Shown here piece by piece: positions 1 to 7,034 of a stretch of 26,819 nt of DNA (position 1 is its first letter; every line of letters begins with the position of its first letter). A program made the position numbers and the translations under genes. This DNA is from a virus, in IMG/VR virus record IMGVR_UViG_3300035698_017414, positions 1-26,819 of that record; one strand, given 5' to 3'. Below the pieces are notes generated by a model, which was not told where the DNA came from, did not search any database, and saw nothing but the letters and a program-made list of their open reading frames with translations.

Positions 1-51
1 TTCCTAATAGGTATTAAAGTAGAGTACCCAGTAGATAGTTACAGTGATTAG
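1..51 (+). CDS. 3' end of an upstream gene (partial)
   Basis: Frame 1 is open from the first base to a TAG at 49-51 and gives a 16-residue tail ending in SYSD. It stops 10 bases before the next start, which is the spacing seen between genes throughout the window. By position it should be the end of a virion structural gene. Nothing about its function can be read from so short a piece. Confidence 0.5.
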   Translation, partial: FLIGIKVEYPVDSYSD

Positions 52-61
52 GAAATAGATA

Positions 62-1021
62 ATGGTTTATGAAAAGACTTCTAGTGGAAAAATAGCACAG
101 AGTGACTTAAACTCAAAACCTTCTTGGGCTGATGAAAGAGACTATGGTGGTACAACTATAGATTTTGATTTAGGTCGGTGTACTATAGATTTTGATGTAA
201 TACAGCAGGGAGCTTTATTATATAATATTAAGTTGCCATCTAATAAGATATTTACAGTTAGGTCTAAAGCGTATAGGACAGAAGGTAGTGAGTACGTAAT
301 TGCAGGACTATTTGAAAGTGTAGGCATACAGGAAACAGGCACATTAATGTCTCCCGATTATTGGTCTAGTAATATATTGGCTTATGCAGAGTGTTCTAAT
401 GATGCAACAGATGAGTTAACGCTAGGATGGAGAGGCGGACCATCTTTAGCAATAGCTGACAAATTTATACCTGAACAATTTTATCTTTGGGAGTTTGATA
501 GTGATGGAACCAATCTTACAATAAGACAAATAGATTGGCAAAACTTTGTAGTTTTTAATGAGCAAACAAGAGCATGGGGTAGCGTAGACTTGCCTAATCC
601 TGTAGGAGATGTATGGGCATTTTTTGGGCAATTAAGACACAACTTAATATTCACTGAATCTGTGAATATTTCTTTTACAGATTTAGCCATAGATGTTACA
701 GATATTACTCAGAAATTTGTAAATCCTGATGAAGAAACTGTGAATATTTCTTTAACTGATTTAGTTATAGATGTAACAGATATAGACCAGAGAGTTGTAA
801 ATCCTGATGAAGAAATTGTGAATGTTTCTTTAACTGACTTAGTTATAGATGTTACAGATATTACTCAGAAATTTGTAAATCCTGATGAAGAAATTGTGAA
901 TGTTTCTTTAACTGACTTAGTTATAGATGTTACAGATATTACTCAGAAATTTGTAAATCCTGATGAAGAAAATGTGAATGTTTCTTTTACAGATTTAGTG
1001 ATTAGTTTAACTGATGTTTAA
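62..1021 (+). CDS. putative virion surface protein with C-terminal tandem repeats
   Basis: This is a 319-residue protein with no family I recognise. Residues 1 to about 198 form a non-repetitive domain rich in aromatic residues and beta-prone sequence (for example FYLWEFDSDGTNLTIRQIDW). Residues 199-318 are four 26-residue repeats plus a 17-residue partial copy, each of the form E-x-VNxSxTDLxIDVTDI-x-Q-x-VNPDE. The alternating hydrophobic and Asp/Thr pattern suggests short beta strands stacked into a stalk. AGGAAATAG lies just upstream of the ATG. Its neighbour at 1047 looks like a tail or baseplate protein, so a virion appendage or host-binding role is inferred. The repeats are acidic, with no signal peptide or membrane segment. 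Confidence 0.75.
   Translation: MVYEKTSSGKIAQSDLNSKPSWADERDYGGTTIDFDLGRCTIDFDVIQQGALLYNIKLPSNKIFTVRSKAYRTEGSEYVIAGLFESVGIQETGTLMSPDYWSSNILAYAECSNDATDELTLGWRGGPSLAIADKFIPEQFYLWEFDSDGTNLTIRQIDWQNFVVFNEQTRAWGSVDLPNPVGDVWAFFGQLRHNLIFTESVNISFTDLAIDVTDITQKFVNPDEETVNISLTDLVIDVTDIDQRVVNPDEEIVNVSLTDLVIDVTDITQKFVNPDEEIVNVSLTDLVIDVTDITQKFVNPDEENVNVSFTDLVISLTDV
656..1018 (+). repeat. 78-bp in-frame tandem repeat (4.65 copies)
   Basis: Units start at 656, 734, 812, 890 and 968 (last one 51 bp), each beginning with GAA. Units 3 (812-889) and 4 (890-967) are identical over all 78 bases, whereas units 1 and 2 differ at scattered positions. That indicates a recent duplication by slippage or unequal exchange. 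Because 78 is a multiple of three, gain or loss of a unit keeps the reading frame. Confidence 0.95.
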
Positions 1022-1046
1022 TGTAGGAGAGGAAAAAGGAGAAAAG

Positions 1047-2252
1047 ATGGAAAAAGTAAAGATAGAACAGAATGTGTTTTTGCACAATGAAGCGACCATA
1101 GAGGTGCGAAATGTGGAGACTGAGGAAGTGAAAACATATAAGGCATATAATGTGATTCTTGACCAAGCATGGCCTAAGATTGTTGGCTGTGTTGCTATAC
1201 CAAGTGCAGTTTACCAAAGAGGTATGTATTACGCTAGTAACCTTACTGGAGGGTTTGGTCCATATATTCAGATGGGAACGGGCACCGCCGCTCCTCATCC
1301 AGCAAATACTCAATTAGCAGGGCATGTGTATAAAACTGGAGTTAGTTATGAAACAAGTATGGATATTGCAACAGGGATAGCGTATTATACACAGTATGCT
1401 GTATGGGATGTTGGAGACGATAATGGACCTTTTTTTGGAGAGGTCGCACTTTCTACAGGAACAGGGGCTACAGATATATCAACAAGAGCTTTGATTAAGG
1501 ACGACTTGGGTAATCCTATAACAATAGAAAAAACTCCTACTGTTACGATAACGATTTATTATAAGACATACTGTGCTTTACAAGCAATGGCTTATGGTGC
1601 TAATGTAGATTGGGTAGCGGGGGGTGTTACAGATAATATGCTCCTGAGGTTGTTTTCAAATACATATACTAGATTTCACGGCAATGGCTTTCAATGGAAG
1701 GTTGGGTCAAATAATACAGCCATAACAAAAGCAACAGACAGAGAAGTGTTAACTGAAATTGGAAATAAGTGGTATGCAGGGCCAACAGCATCAATAGCAT
1801 CTCCTTGGACAGTTACATTTACAGAACTACTTAGTACTACAGAATGCAATGGAACAATATGGGAGTTAGGTCTTCTTAGAGATGATTATTACTGTCAAAC
1901 TCCAAATTCTAGGTATCCTCTTTTTCGTGCAGTAATGCCAGTAGCAGGTATATTCGATAACCATACTATTACTGATGATGATTGTGGTACAGGAGATGGA
2001 GTAGAAGATGAGTTTAATATAACGTGGTTTCCAATCGAGACTCTTACCAACGTAAAGGTAGATGGTAATATCCAAACAAACGGTGGAGTGGATTACACAG
2101 CAAACCTGACTACAGGACTTATTACATTTGAAGTAGGGAGTATTCCACCTCTTGATGATGAGGTAACATCCACGTATGATGTTGAGTTTATACCAAAAGA
2201 TGCAAGTAGGATACTAGATATAGAGTTCGTATTGGGATTTGCGTCAGCGTAA
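1047..2252 (+). CDS. putative tail/baseplate structural protein
   Basis: The protein has 401 residues. An in-frame ATG lies earlier at 1014, inside the preceding gene, but AAAGGAG at 1035-1041 sits 5 bases before the ATG at 1047, so 1047 is preferred. The N-terminal half contains a pattern common in phage tail and baseplate proteins: a MGTGTAAPHPANTQLAG segment, then FGEVALSTGTG, then TRALIKD and a TITIYYKTY strand. The last 80 or so residues (TGDGVEDEF, then VDGNIQTNGGVDYTANLTTG, then SIPPLDDEV) resemble the small beta-sandwich seen at the ends of many phage structural proteins. No enzyme motif is visible. Structural role is likely; the exact position in the virion is unknown. Confidence 0.75.
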   Translation: MEKVKIEQNVFLHNEATIEVRNVETEEVKTYKAYNVILDQAWPKIVGCVAIPSAVYQRGMYYASNLTGGFGPYIQMGTGTAAPHPANTQLAGHVYKTGVSYETSMDIATGIAYYTQYAVWDVGDDNGPFFGEVALSTGTGATDISTRALIKDDLGNPITIEKTPTVTITIYYKTYCALQAMAYGANVDWVAGGVTDNMLLRLFSNTYTRFHGNGFQWKVGSNNTAITKATDREVLTEIGNKWYAGPTASIASPWTVTFTELLSTTECNGTIWELGLLRDDYYCQTPNSRYPLFRAVMPVAGIFDNHTITDDDCGTGDGVEDEFNITWFPIETLTNVKVDGNIQTNGGVDYTANLTTGLITFEVGSIPPLDDEVTSTYDVEFIPKDASRILDIEFVLGFASA

Positions 2253-2275
2253 ATGAATAAGGAAAGGTGAATTAA

Positions 2276-2494
2276 GTGTCAGAAGAAGAAATTGAAGAAG
2301 AAGTTTTATTACCATTTGTATGTAGAGCTTGTAATAACATTGTATATGAACAAAGAGGAACAGAAGTAAATATTGCAAAAGACAATGCAGTAGGTAAACT
2401 TTGTGACAGGTGTAAGGCTATAGCAGAAGTCCAAGATATTAAATTGGATACAGGAAAGATGGTAGTGTTAGAAGAAGTGATAGTGAAATGCTAA
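2276..2494 (+). CDS. small zinc-ribbon-like protein
   Basis: This 72-residue protein starts at a GTG preceded by AGGAAAGGTG. A very acidic N terminus (SEEEIEEEV) is followed by two Cys-x2-Cys pairs, CRAC near residue 16 and CDRC near residue 43. That spacing is typical of a single-zinc ribbon or knuckle. It is packed between the tail-like gene and another small gene, and its stop abuts the next start. It may be a small virion accessory or a regulator. No specific function is supported. Confidence 0.7.
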   Translation: MSEEEIEEEVLLPFVCRACNNIVYEQRGTEVNIAKDNAVGKLCDRCKAIAEVQDIKLDTGKMVVLEEVIVKC

Positions 2495-2791
2495 GTGGCT
2501 ATGCCTAAGAATATATATACTATTCCAAAGATGCCTGATAGTAATGGTTTCACTTTTCTTAAGGTAGGGCGTTTGCAAGGAAAGAAACACGAAGATGAAA
2601 TTTCTCAATATAAACAGGTAGAAGGACATCTGCATATGATTGAGTTTGAAGATAGATATGAGCTTCATGTGGATACATATATGAGTATTCATGGGCCTAT
2701 AGAGTATATGAAACATGGATTGTTAGAAATAACACCTATGTACGTAAGGGATAGGATTAGAGGAGTAAAAAAGGTTTTTAATAAGGAATAA
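2495..2791 (+). CDS. hypothetical protein
   Basis: The predicted protein is 98 residues and starts at a GTG directly after the previous stop; an ATG two codons later (2501) is the alternative. No clear ribosome site is seen, so translation is probably coupled to the upstream gene. It is a mixed alpha/beta sequence with many His, Met and Tyr residues and a basic C terminus (RDRIRGVKKVF). No domain is recognised. It is the last gene before the control region at 2792-2942. Confidence 0.65.
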   Translation: MAMPKNIYTIPKMPDSNGFTFLKVGRLQGKKHEDEISQYKQVEGHLHMIEFEDRYELHVDTYMSIHGPIEYMKHGLLEITPMYVRDRIRGVKKVFNKE

Positions 2792-2819
2792 TGTTGAGTT
2801 CTAGTAAGCATACATTATT
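2787..2819 (+). terminator. weak AT-rich hairpin after the structural genes
   Basis: AATAATGT (2787-2794) and ACATTATT (2812-2819) form a perfect 8-bp stem with a 17-nt loop, beginning at the stop codon of the preceding gene. It is followed only by TT before GG, so it is a poor intrinsic terminator. It may protect the 3' end of the structural mRNA or partly terminate transcription. Confidence 0.3.
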
Positions 2820-2836
2820 TTGGCATAGATGTACAG

Positions 2837-2892
2837 AGTAGCCGAATTAGATAAAGGTTTTTTGGTGTAACCTATTGACTTCTTCGGCTACT
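2837..2892. repeat. inverted repeat flanking the -35 region
   Basis: AGTAGCCGAA (2837-2846) and TTCGGCTACT (2883-2892) are perfect 10-bp inverted arms 36 bases apart. A second inverted pair, AGGTT and AACCT, lies in between. The right arm occupies most of the spacer of the promoter at 2875-2903. The arms could be two half-sites for a regulator that loops the DNA. There is no T-tract, so a terminator is less likely. Confidence 0.55.
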
Positions 2893-2903
2893 TGTGGTAT
2901 AAT
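2875..2903 (+). promoter_or_regulatory. consensus sigma-70/sigma-A promoter for the replication module
   Basis: The -35 is TTGACT (2875-2880) and the -10 is TATAAT (2898-2903), with an exact 17-bp spacer and a TGG extended -10. It lies in the only large gap on the left side of the window and points into the gene at 2943. The TGTGGTATAAT core is repeated exactly in the promoter at 23744, so the two probably belong to the same class. Confidence 0.85.
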
Positions 2904-2919
2904 TAGAATACATCTAATT
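2901..2919. promoter_or_regulatory. operator-like palindrome over the -10 and start site
   Basis: AATTAGA (2901-2907) and TCTAATT (2913-2919) are perfect 7-bp arms separated by 5 bases. The palindrome begins inside the -10 box and covers the expected transcription start. That is where a dimeric repressor would block polymerase. No repressor gene is visible in the window. Confidence 0.5.
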
Positions 2920-2942
2920 GGAACGGAAAGGAAGTGGTTTCG

Positions 2943-3632
2943 TTGGCTTATGGGAGCAATCGGCGAAGATTTGAAGAATGGACATATGCTACAAAAGATG
3001 GTAAGGAGATTAAGTATAAAGTATATTACATTGAAGGACGAGATTCCCCTGCTATAGAAGAAAGTGAGTGTTTGAACCTTGCTTTTCAAGCGGGGTGTCA
3101 TTCTTTTAGAGTGTCTAGACCAGTACAAGCATTTGATGATATTATGTTCTACTCTAGTAAAGCTCAGCAAAAAAAGTTTGGTATAATAGCCCCTAGAGCG
3201 AATAGGTATGTAGCTTATTGTGAGTGTATAGGTTTTGACGATAAAGGGTATGAGGCACTCGGTAATGCTGCTCCTGATAATGTTGATATGGTTAAGAACT
3301 ATCTTCCTGAAATGGCAATGAAAAGGGCAAGGGTAAGATGTGCTATCTTGGCACTGGGTCTTAAAGGATTAAATGCAGATGTTGAGTTTGCTGACCAAGA
3401 TAAAACATATGGAGCGTCTCCTTCAGAGCAAAACGCTGCGGAAGTACTAGCAAAAAAGGCTGAACGCCTCAAGAAGATTAAAGAGCTTTTTGATGAGATG
3501 GGTCTTACTAAAACAAAGGAAGACCTTAAGAAAAAGAAAGAGCTTCTTGAGGAATGCGGTATCAATGTTCCACATAATGCAATGACTGTTCCACAACTAG
3601 ATGACTTCATTAAGTTCCTTGAAAGGAAATAA
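2943..3632 (+). CDS. putative recombination or ssDNA-annealing-like protein
   Basis: This is the first gene behind the 2875 promoter. A GTG at 2934 is too close to the ribosome site GGAAAGGAAG (2925-2934), so the TTG at 2943 is taken as the start, giving 229 residues. The middle region reads RYVAYCECIGFDDKGYEALGNAAP, in two adjoining pieces, then a helix with KRARVRCAILALGLKGLNADV. This resembles the pattern in Rad52/ERF-like phage proteins, where a beta strand with a 'GxASP'-like turn precedes an Arg/Ala-rich helix. The C-terminal 70 residues are Lys/Leu-rich and helical. The annealing role is inferred from this resemblance and from the position ahead of replication genes; it could also be an unrelated early protein. 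Confidence 0.55.
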   Translation: MAYGSNRRRFEEWTYATKDGKEIKYKVYYIEGRDSPAIEESECLNLAFQAGCHSFRVSRPVQAFDDIMFYSSKAQQKKFGIIAPRANRYVAYCECIGFDDKGYEALGNAAPDNVDMVKNYLPEMAMKRARVRCAILALGLKGLNADVEFADQDKTYGASPSEQNAAEVLAKKAERLKKIKELFDEMGLTKTKEDLKKKKELLEECGINVPHNAMTVPQLDDFIKFLERK

Positions 3633-3638
3633 TAAATA

Positions 3639-3818
3639 ATGGAGAAGTCTGATTTTGCAGAAAATACTATTGACTTATTATGTGAGTATGTTGGTGAGGA
3701 TAGAGTTTTTGACGCTCTTATAAGGCGATGGGGTATTGAACCAACGTTTAATGTCATATCTAATTTGATGGAGAAGAAGAAATCTATTGATGAAAAGGGA
3801 GATAGCGAGGTTGATTGA
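3639..3818 (+). CDS. 59-residue hypothetical protein
   Basis: ATG at 3639 follows AAAGGAAAT with a spacing of about 10 bases, and the stop is TGA at 3816-3818. The sequence begins MEKSDFAENT and is acidic and helical, with an amphipathic segment around DRVFDALIRRWGI. It overlaps the proposed start of the HNH gene by 8 bases, which suggests translational coupling. No family is recognised. Confidence 0.6.
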   Translation: MEKSDFAENTIDLLCEYVGEDRVFDALIRRWGIEPTFNVISNLMEKKKSIDEKGDSEVD

Positions 3819-4296
3819 TACCAATAGATTCCTTGATTTGTATATTGACCTTTTAACTGCTGAACTAACACAAAAAGATATACTCGATGTTTTAATGCAA
3901 CGGTGGGAACTTGAAAGAGTATATAATACTGCTAAGAAGATGTTAGTTTCATCTCGTAAAAAGAAATCTAGGAATGCTTTGTCACGTACCAATAGGCGTA
4001 TTATAATAAAAGCAATTGACCAAGACCATTGCCAATATTGTGGGTCTGAGGTTGACTATTTTGAAGTTGACCATGTTACTCCTATAGATGATTTAGGTAC
4101 TGATGCTTTGGATAATGTAGCTACTGCGTGTCATTCCTGTAATCGTGTAAAAGGTGATAGGCTTAAGGAAGAAACACGTAAGGAAATAGAAAGACGAAGA
4201 CGAGACTTTTTGTACAAGAGAGCTGTAGTTATGTTTCAAACTAAAAAAGGAAGGTCAATCTTAAAGAGATTTCTGTTGGACACACCTAAGGAGTAG
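3811..4296 (+). CDS. HNH endonuclease
   Basis: HNH proteins cut DNA at a beta-beta-alpha metal site. Numbered from the TTG at 3811 (161 residues), Cys74 and Cys77 and Cys107 and Cys110 form the zinc-binding pairs. The catalytic segment is FEVDHVTPI (Asp87-His88), followed by Asn102 and Asn111 in the typical DNVATACHSCNRVKG arrangement. The N-terminal 60 residues are helical and basic. The TTG has AAAGGGAG at 3794-3801, 9 bases upstream; an in-frame ATG at 3790 has a poorly placed site and is the alternative start. Placed within the replication module, it could be a free-standing homing-type nuclease or a recombination nuclease. The domain call is firm; the biological role is not. Confidence 0.85.
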   Translation: MIDTNRFLDLYIDLLTAELTQKDILDVLMQRWELERVYNTAKKMLVSSRKKKSRNALSRTNRRIIIKAIDQDHCQYCGSEVDYFEVDHVTPIDDLGTDALDNVATACHSCNRVKGDRLKEETRKEIERRRRDFLYKRAVVMFQTKKGRSILKRFLLDTPKE

Positions 4297-4299
4297 TTT

Positions 4300-4728
4300 A
4301 TGTTAGACCCTTTTGGTCCTCTAACTATTAGAGAACAAGTTAATGATATAGTACAGATGTTTGATGAAGAAGATGGAAGGGAGTACCGTCCTGTGATAGG
4401 TAAAGTTATCAAGAAGTATGGATATGATATCTCCTTGTTTGTGTTTGGGCAGTTACGGAACGAAATTCATAAACCTGCAAATGTATGGGCATATTCTATG
4501 TTCAAAGCTAAACAGAAATCAGTTCTAACTATGGAAAAGAGTAATAAGCAAAACTGGACAAAGAAACTATCTGATGGTGGTGTAACAGCTATGCTAGATG
4601 CTCTGTTTTTGGAAGGTAAAGTATTAACAGATGACTATGACAAAATATGTAGTATAGAAGATGCAAGAGCCTTGTTGGGTAAGATGATTGAAAGGGAGGA
4701 AAATGGTAGAGCTTCTTACGACAGCTAA
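4300..4728 (+). CDS. hypothetical protein upstream of the helicase
   Basis: This 142-residue protein has its ATG after AAGGAG at the usual distance. The sequence is mainly helical, mildly acidic at the N terminus and charged at the C terminus, with a central region rich in Lys and Trp (AKQKSVLTMEKSNKQNWTKK). It overlaps the DnaB gene by 26 bases, so the two are co-translated. The slot directly before a replicative helicase is often held by a helicase loader, but no loader motif (for example an AAA+ Walker A) is present. The loader idea rests on position only. Confidence 0.65.
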   Translation: MLDPFGPLTIREQVNDIVQMFDEEDGREYRPVIGKVIKKYGYDISLFVFGQLRNEIHKPANVWAYSMFKAKQKSVLTMEKSNKQNWTKKLSDGGVTAMLDALFLEGKVLTDDYDKICSIEDARALLGKMIEREENGRASYDS

Positions 4729-6070
4729 TGAGAGGTACGTTCTTTCTTGTGTCTTAAATAACCCTGAGATGGTTTGGGAAGTTAGTTCAGTTCTTAGTAT
4801 AAGGGATTTTAGTTTAGATGCTAATAAGTATATTTTTTCTTTATGTAGAAAACTAATTGAAGAAGGAAAAGAACTGGATGAAGCTACTATTGATAATGGT
4901 TTAAATAAAGAGGTACGTAAGATTATAGAGAGGGTATCTCCTGATAAAACAGTTGCTACATATATAAGAGCGTTGAAAGAATCGCCTCATTCAGTGAAAA
5001 ACATGAATGATAATGTTAATAGTATAAAGAAGAAGTCTGTTATACGTCAGTTGTATAGTGAGTTTGATGATATGAAGCTTGAACTTGCTGATAATAATGA
5101 TAGTAGAAGTATTGCAGAGCTTGTAGCGTATTGTGAAGACCGTATAGTGGACTTGGGAGTATCAAATGAGTCTTTAGCCTCTACTCATCAGATAGCAGAT
5201 GGGCTTAGGACTTTTGTAGAGGAGAGGGCTAAATTTCCTGTTGAGGTACCTGGGATACGGACTGGGTTTTCTAAGTTAGATGTTTCTTTTGGTGGTTTGC
5301 GTGGTGGGCAACTAACAGTTATTGTTGCTCGTCCAAAGACGGGTAAAACATCTTTATTGTTAAACTGGGCAAGACACATTGCTATTGACCAGGAAATTCC
5401 AATTCTAATGCTTGATACAGAAATGGAAACATCAGAGGTAAACACTAGGCTATTGTCTATGATGGCAGATATTGAAGAACGTAAGATTATTAGTGGACTT
5501 TATTCAAAGAACGAAGATGAAAAGGAAAGAGTTTTTAAGGCTCTAAGGTTACTTGAAAATGCTCCACTATATCATATTTATATGCCAGTATGGGATTTTG
5601 ATACTATACTAGCCTATGCACGGAAATATAAAGTACGTTACAATATAGGTGCGTTGTTCTTTGACTATATAAAGCTACCTGACCGCGCTAATCTACACTC
5701 TGCCCAGGAATATGTGCATCTTGGTCAACTAACTACTGACCTTAAAAATAAGATTGCTGGTAAGTTGGATATTCCTGTAGTTACAGCTGGACAAATGAAC
5801 AGAATGCGTTTAGGAGAAGAGGTTGGCACAGACCAAATAGCAGGGTCTGACCGAATACTTCATTTTGCTAATCATTTGTTAGCATTAAGGAAGAAAACAC
5901 ACGAGGAGATTGAAAAGAGTGGTGGGAAAACAAACCTATCATTATCAGTGTTGGCAAGTAGAAACGCTGAGAGTGGGGCTGTATTCGATTTATACTTTAG
6001 AAGACCTAAGTTACAGATGTATGAACTAGGCGTAAGTAAAGAATCAGAGGCTACATGGAATGAGTATTAG
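4703..6070 (+). CDS. dnaB: replicative DNA helicase, DnaB family
   Basis: The hexameric helicase unwinds the fork ahead of the polymerase. AAAGGGAGG immediately precedes the ATG at 4703, so this start is preferred over the in-frame TTG at 4688; the product has 455 residues. An N-terminal helical domain (VLSCVLNNPEMVWEV and following, about residues 1-110) is followed by a linker with GIRTGFSKLD and the RecA-like domain. Walker A is ARPKTGKTS at 209-217, then MLDTEM, a FFDYIKLP Walker B-like strand, and VVTAGQMNR. Its length matches bacterial DnaB. It overlaps the primase gene by 11 bases, consistent with the usual helicase-primase partnership. Confidence 0.95.
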   Translation: MVELLTTANERYVLSCVLNNPEMVWEVSSVLSIRDFSLDANKYIFSLCRKLIEEGKELDEATIDNGLNKEVRKIIERVSPDKTVATYIRALKESPHSVKNMNDNVNSIKKKSVIRQLYSEFDDMKLELADNNDSRSIAELVAYCEDRIVDLGVSNESLASTHQIADGLRTFVEERAKFPVEVPGIRTGFSKLDVSFGGLRGGQLTVIVARPKTGKTSLLLNWARHIAIDQEIPILMLDTEMETSEVNTRLLSMMADIEERKIISGLYSKNEDEKERVFKALRLLENAPLYHIYMPVWDFDTILAYARKYKVRYNIGALFFDYIKLPDRANLHSAQEYVHLGQLTTDLKNKIAGKLDIPVVTAGQMNRMRLGEEVGTDQIAGSDRILHFANHLLALRKKTHEEIEKSGGKTNLSLSVLASRNAESGAVFDLYFRRPKLQMYELGVSKESEATWNEY

Positions 6071-7034
6071 AGACTTAAAGGATGCTATTGATGTTGTATC
6101 TGTTGTCAATATGTATCCACTTGGTGATATAATTGATGATGATGAAGAATTGCAGTTGTTGTGTCCTTGGCATAGTGACGCTTCTCCTTCCTTTTTTGTA
6201 AACAAGAGAAAGAAGGTGTTTCATTGCTTTGGATGTAATGCTAAGGGAAGCATTATAGATTTTGTAATGCAAATGGAAGGTATTTCATTTAAACAGGCTG
6301 TAGACAAACTTTCTAAAATGTTTAATGTAGATGTTACATCTGATTCAACTTTACGTATGGGTGAAGAAGAAACTATTAGATGGTTAATAGAGAGTAGAAA
6401 GAAGGCTCCTATATCTACTAATGGGGATGAATCTTTTATCAAAATAGCTAAGTCGGCTAGTAATAAGATAAAGGGTACTGACTTCTGGAAGGCAAGACGT
6501 TTTCCAAGTTCTGTAATTGATTTTTTTGAACTTGGTTGCTATAATGATAGGTTGATTATACCTATAAGGGATGTTGATGGACGTCTATTAGGGCATAGTA
6601 GTAGGGCTTTAATTGACAAGGCTGGAGATGATAGGTTTTTACACCAAAAGGGTTTTCCAAAAGGTGGTTATCTGTATAATTTTAACAATGTTGGTAAGCT
6701 GTTAGTAGATGGTCAGTGTGATATGATTATGATTGTAGAAGGGTTCTCTGATGTTTGGAGGGCGTTTGCACACGGCTTTCTTAAATGTGTGGCTGTAATG
6801 GGAAGTAACGTGTCTGATGCACAGATAGACATACTACTAAAACATACTTATAGAGTAGTTTTAGCGTTTGATAACGATGATACTGGTGCTGGACGAAATG
6901 GTATGGAAGAATTCTGGCGTAAAATGAAAAACTTAATAGAGATGGAATGGATGAGAATACCCAAAGGAAAAGACATCGGAAATTTGGGGAAAGATGACTT
7001 TTGGACACTTTATAATAAGAGGATTAAAATATGA
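6060..7034 (+). CDS. dnaG: DNA primase, DnaG family
   Basis: The primase makes RNA primers at the fork. The N-terminal CHC2 zinc site has Cys35, His38, Cys56 and Cys59 (CPWH and CFGC). The TOPRIM domain has the catalytic Glu227 in MIMIVEGFSD and the acidic motif AFDNDDTG with Asp271, Asp273 and Asp274. At 324 residues it is about half the length of bacterial DnaG and lacks the C-terminal helicase-binding domain, as is common in phages. The start overlaps the helicase stop, and its own stop overlaps the next start as ATGA. Confidence 0.95.
   Translation: MSIRDLKDAIDVVSVVNMYPLGDIIDDDEELQLLCPWHSDASPSFFVNKRKKVFHCFGCNAKGSIIDFVMQMEGISFKQAVDKLSKMFNVDVTSDSTLRMGEEETIRWLIESRKKAPISTNGDESFIKIAKSASNKIKGTDFWKARRFPSSVIDFFELGCYNDRLIIPIRDVDGRLLGHSSRALIDKAGDDRFLHQKGFPKGGYLYNFNNVGKLLVDGQCDMIMIVEGFSDVWRAFAHGFLKCVAVMGSNVSDAQIDILLKHTYRVVLAFDNDDTGAGRNGMEEFWRKMKNLIEMEWMRIPKGKDIGNLGKDDFWTLYNKRIKI

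Noticed and set aside
2868-2873. GTAACC near the first promoter as another Y-like RNA block
   Set aside because: It lacks the preceding 8-nt strand and GNYT context, and the nearby GGTG is only a few bases away, leaving no room for a unit.
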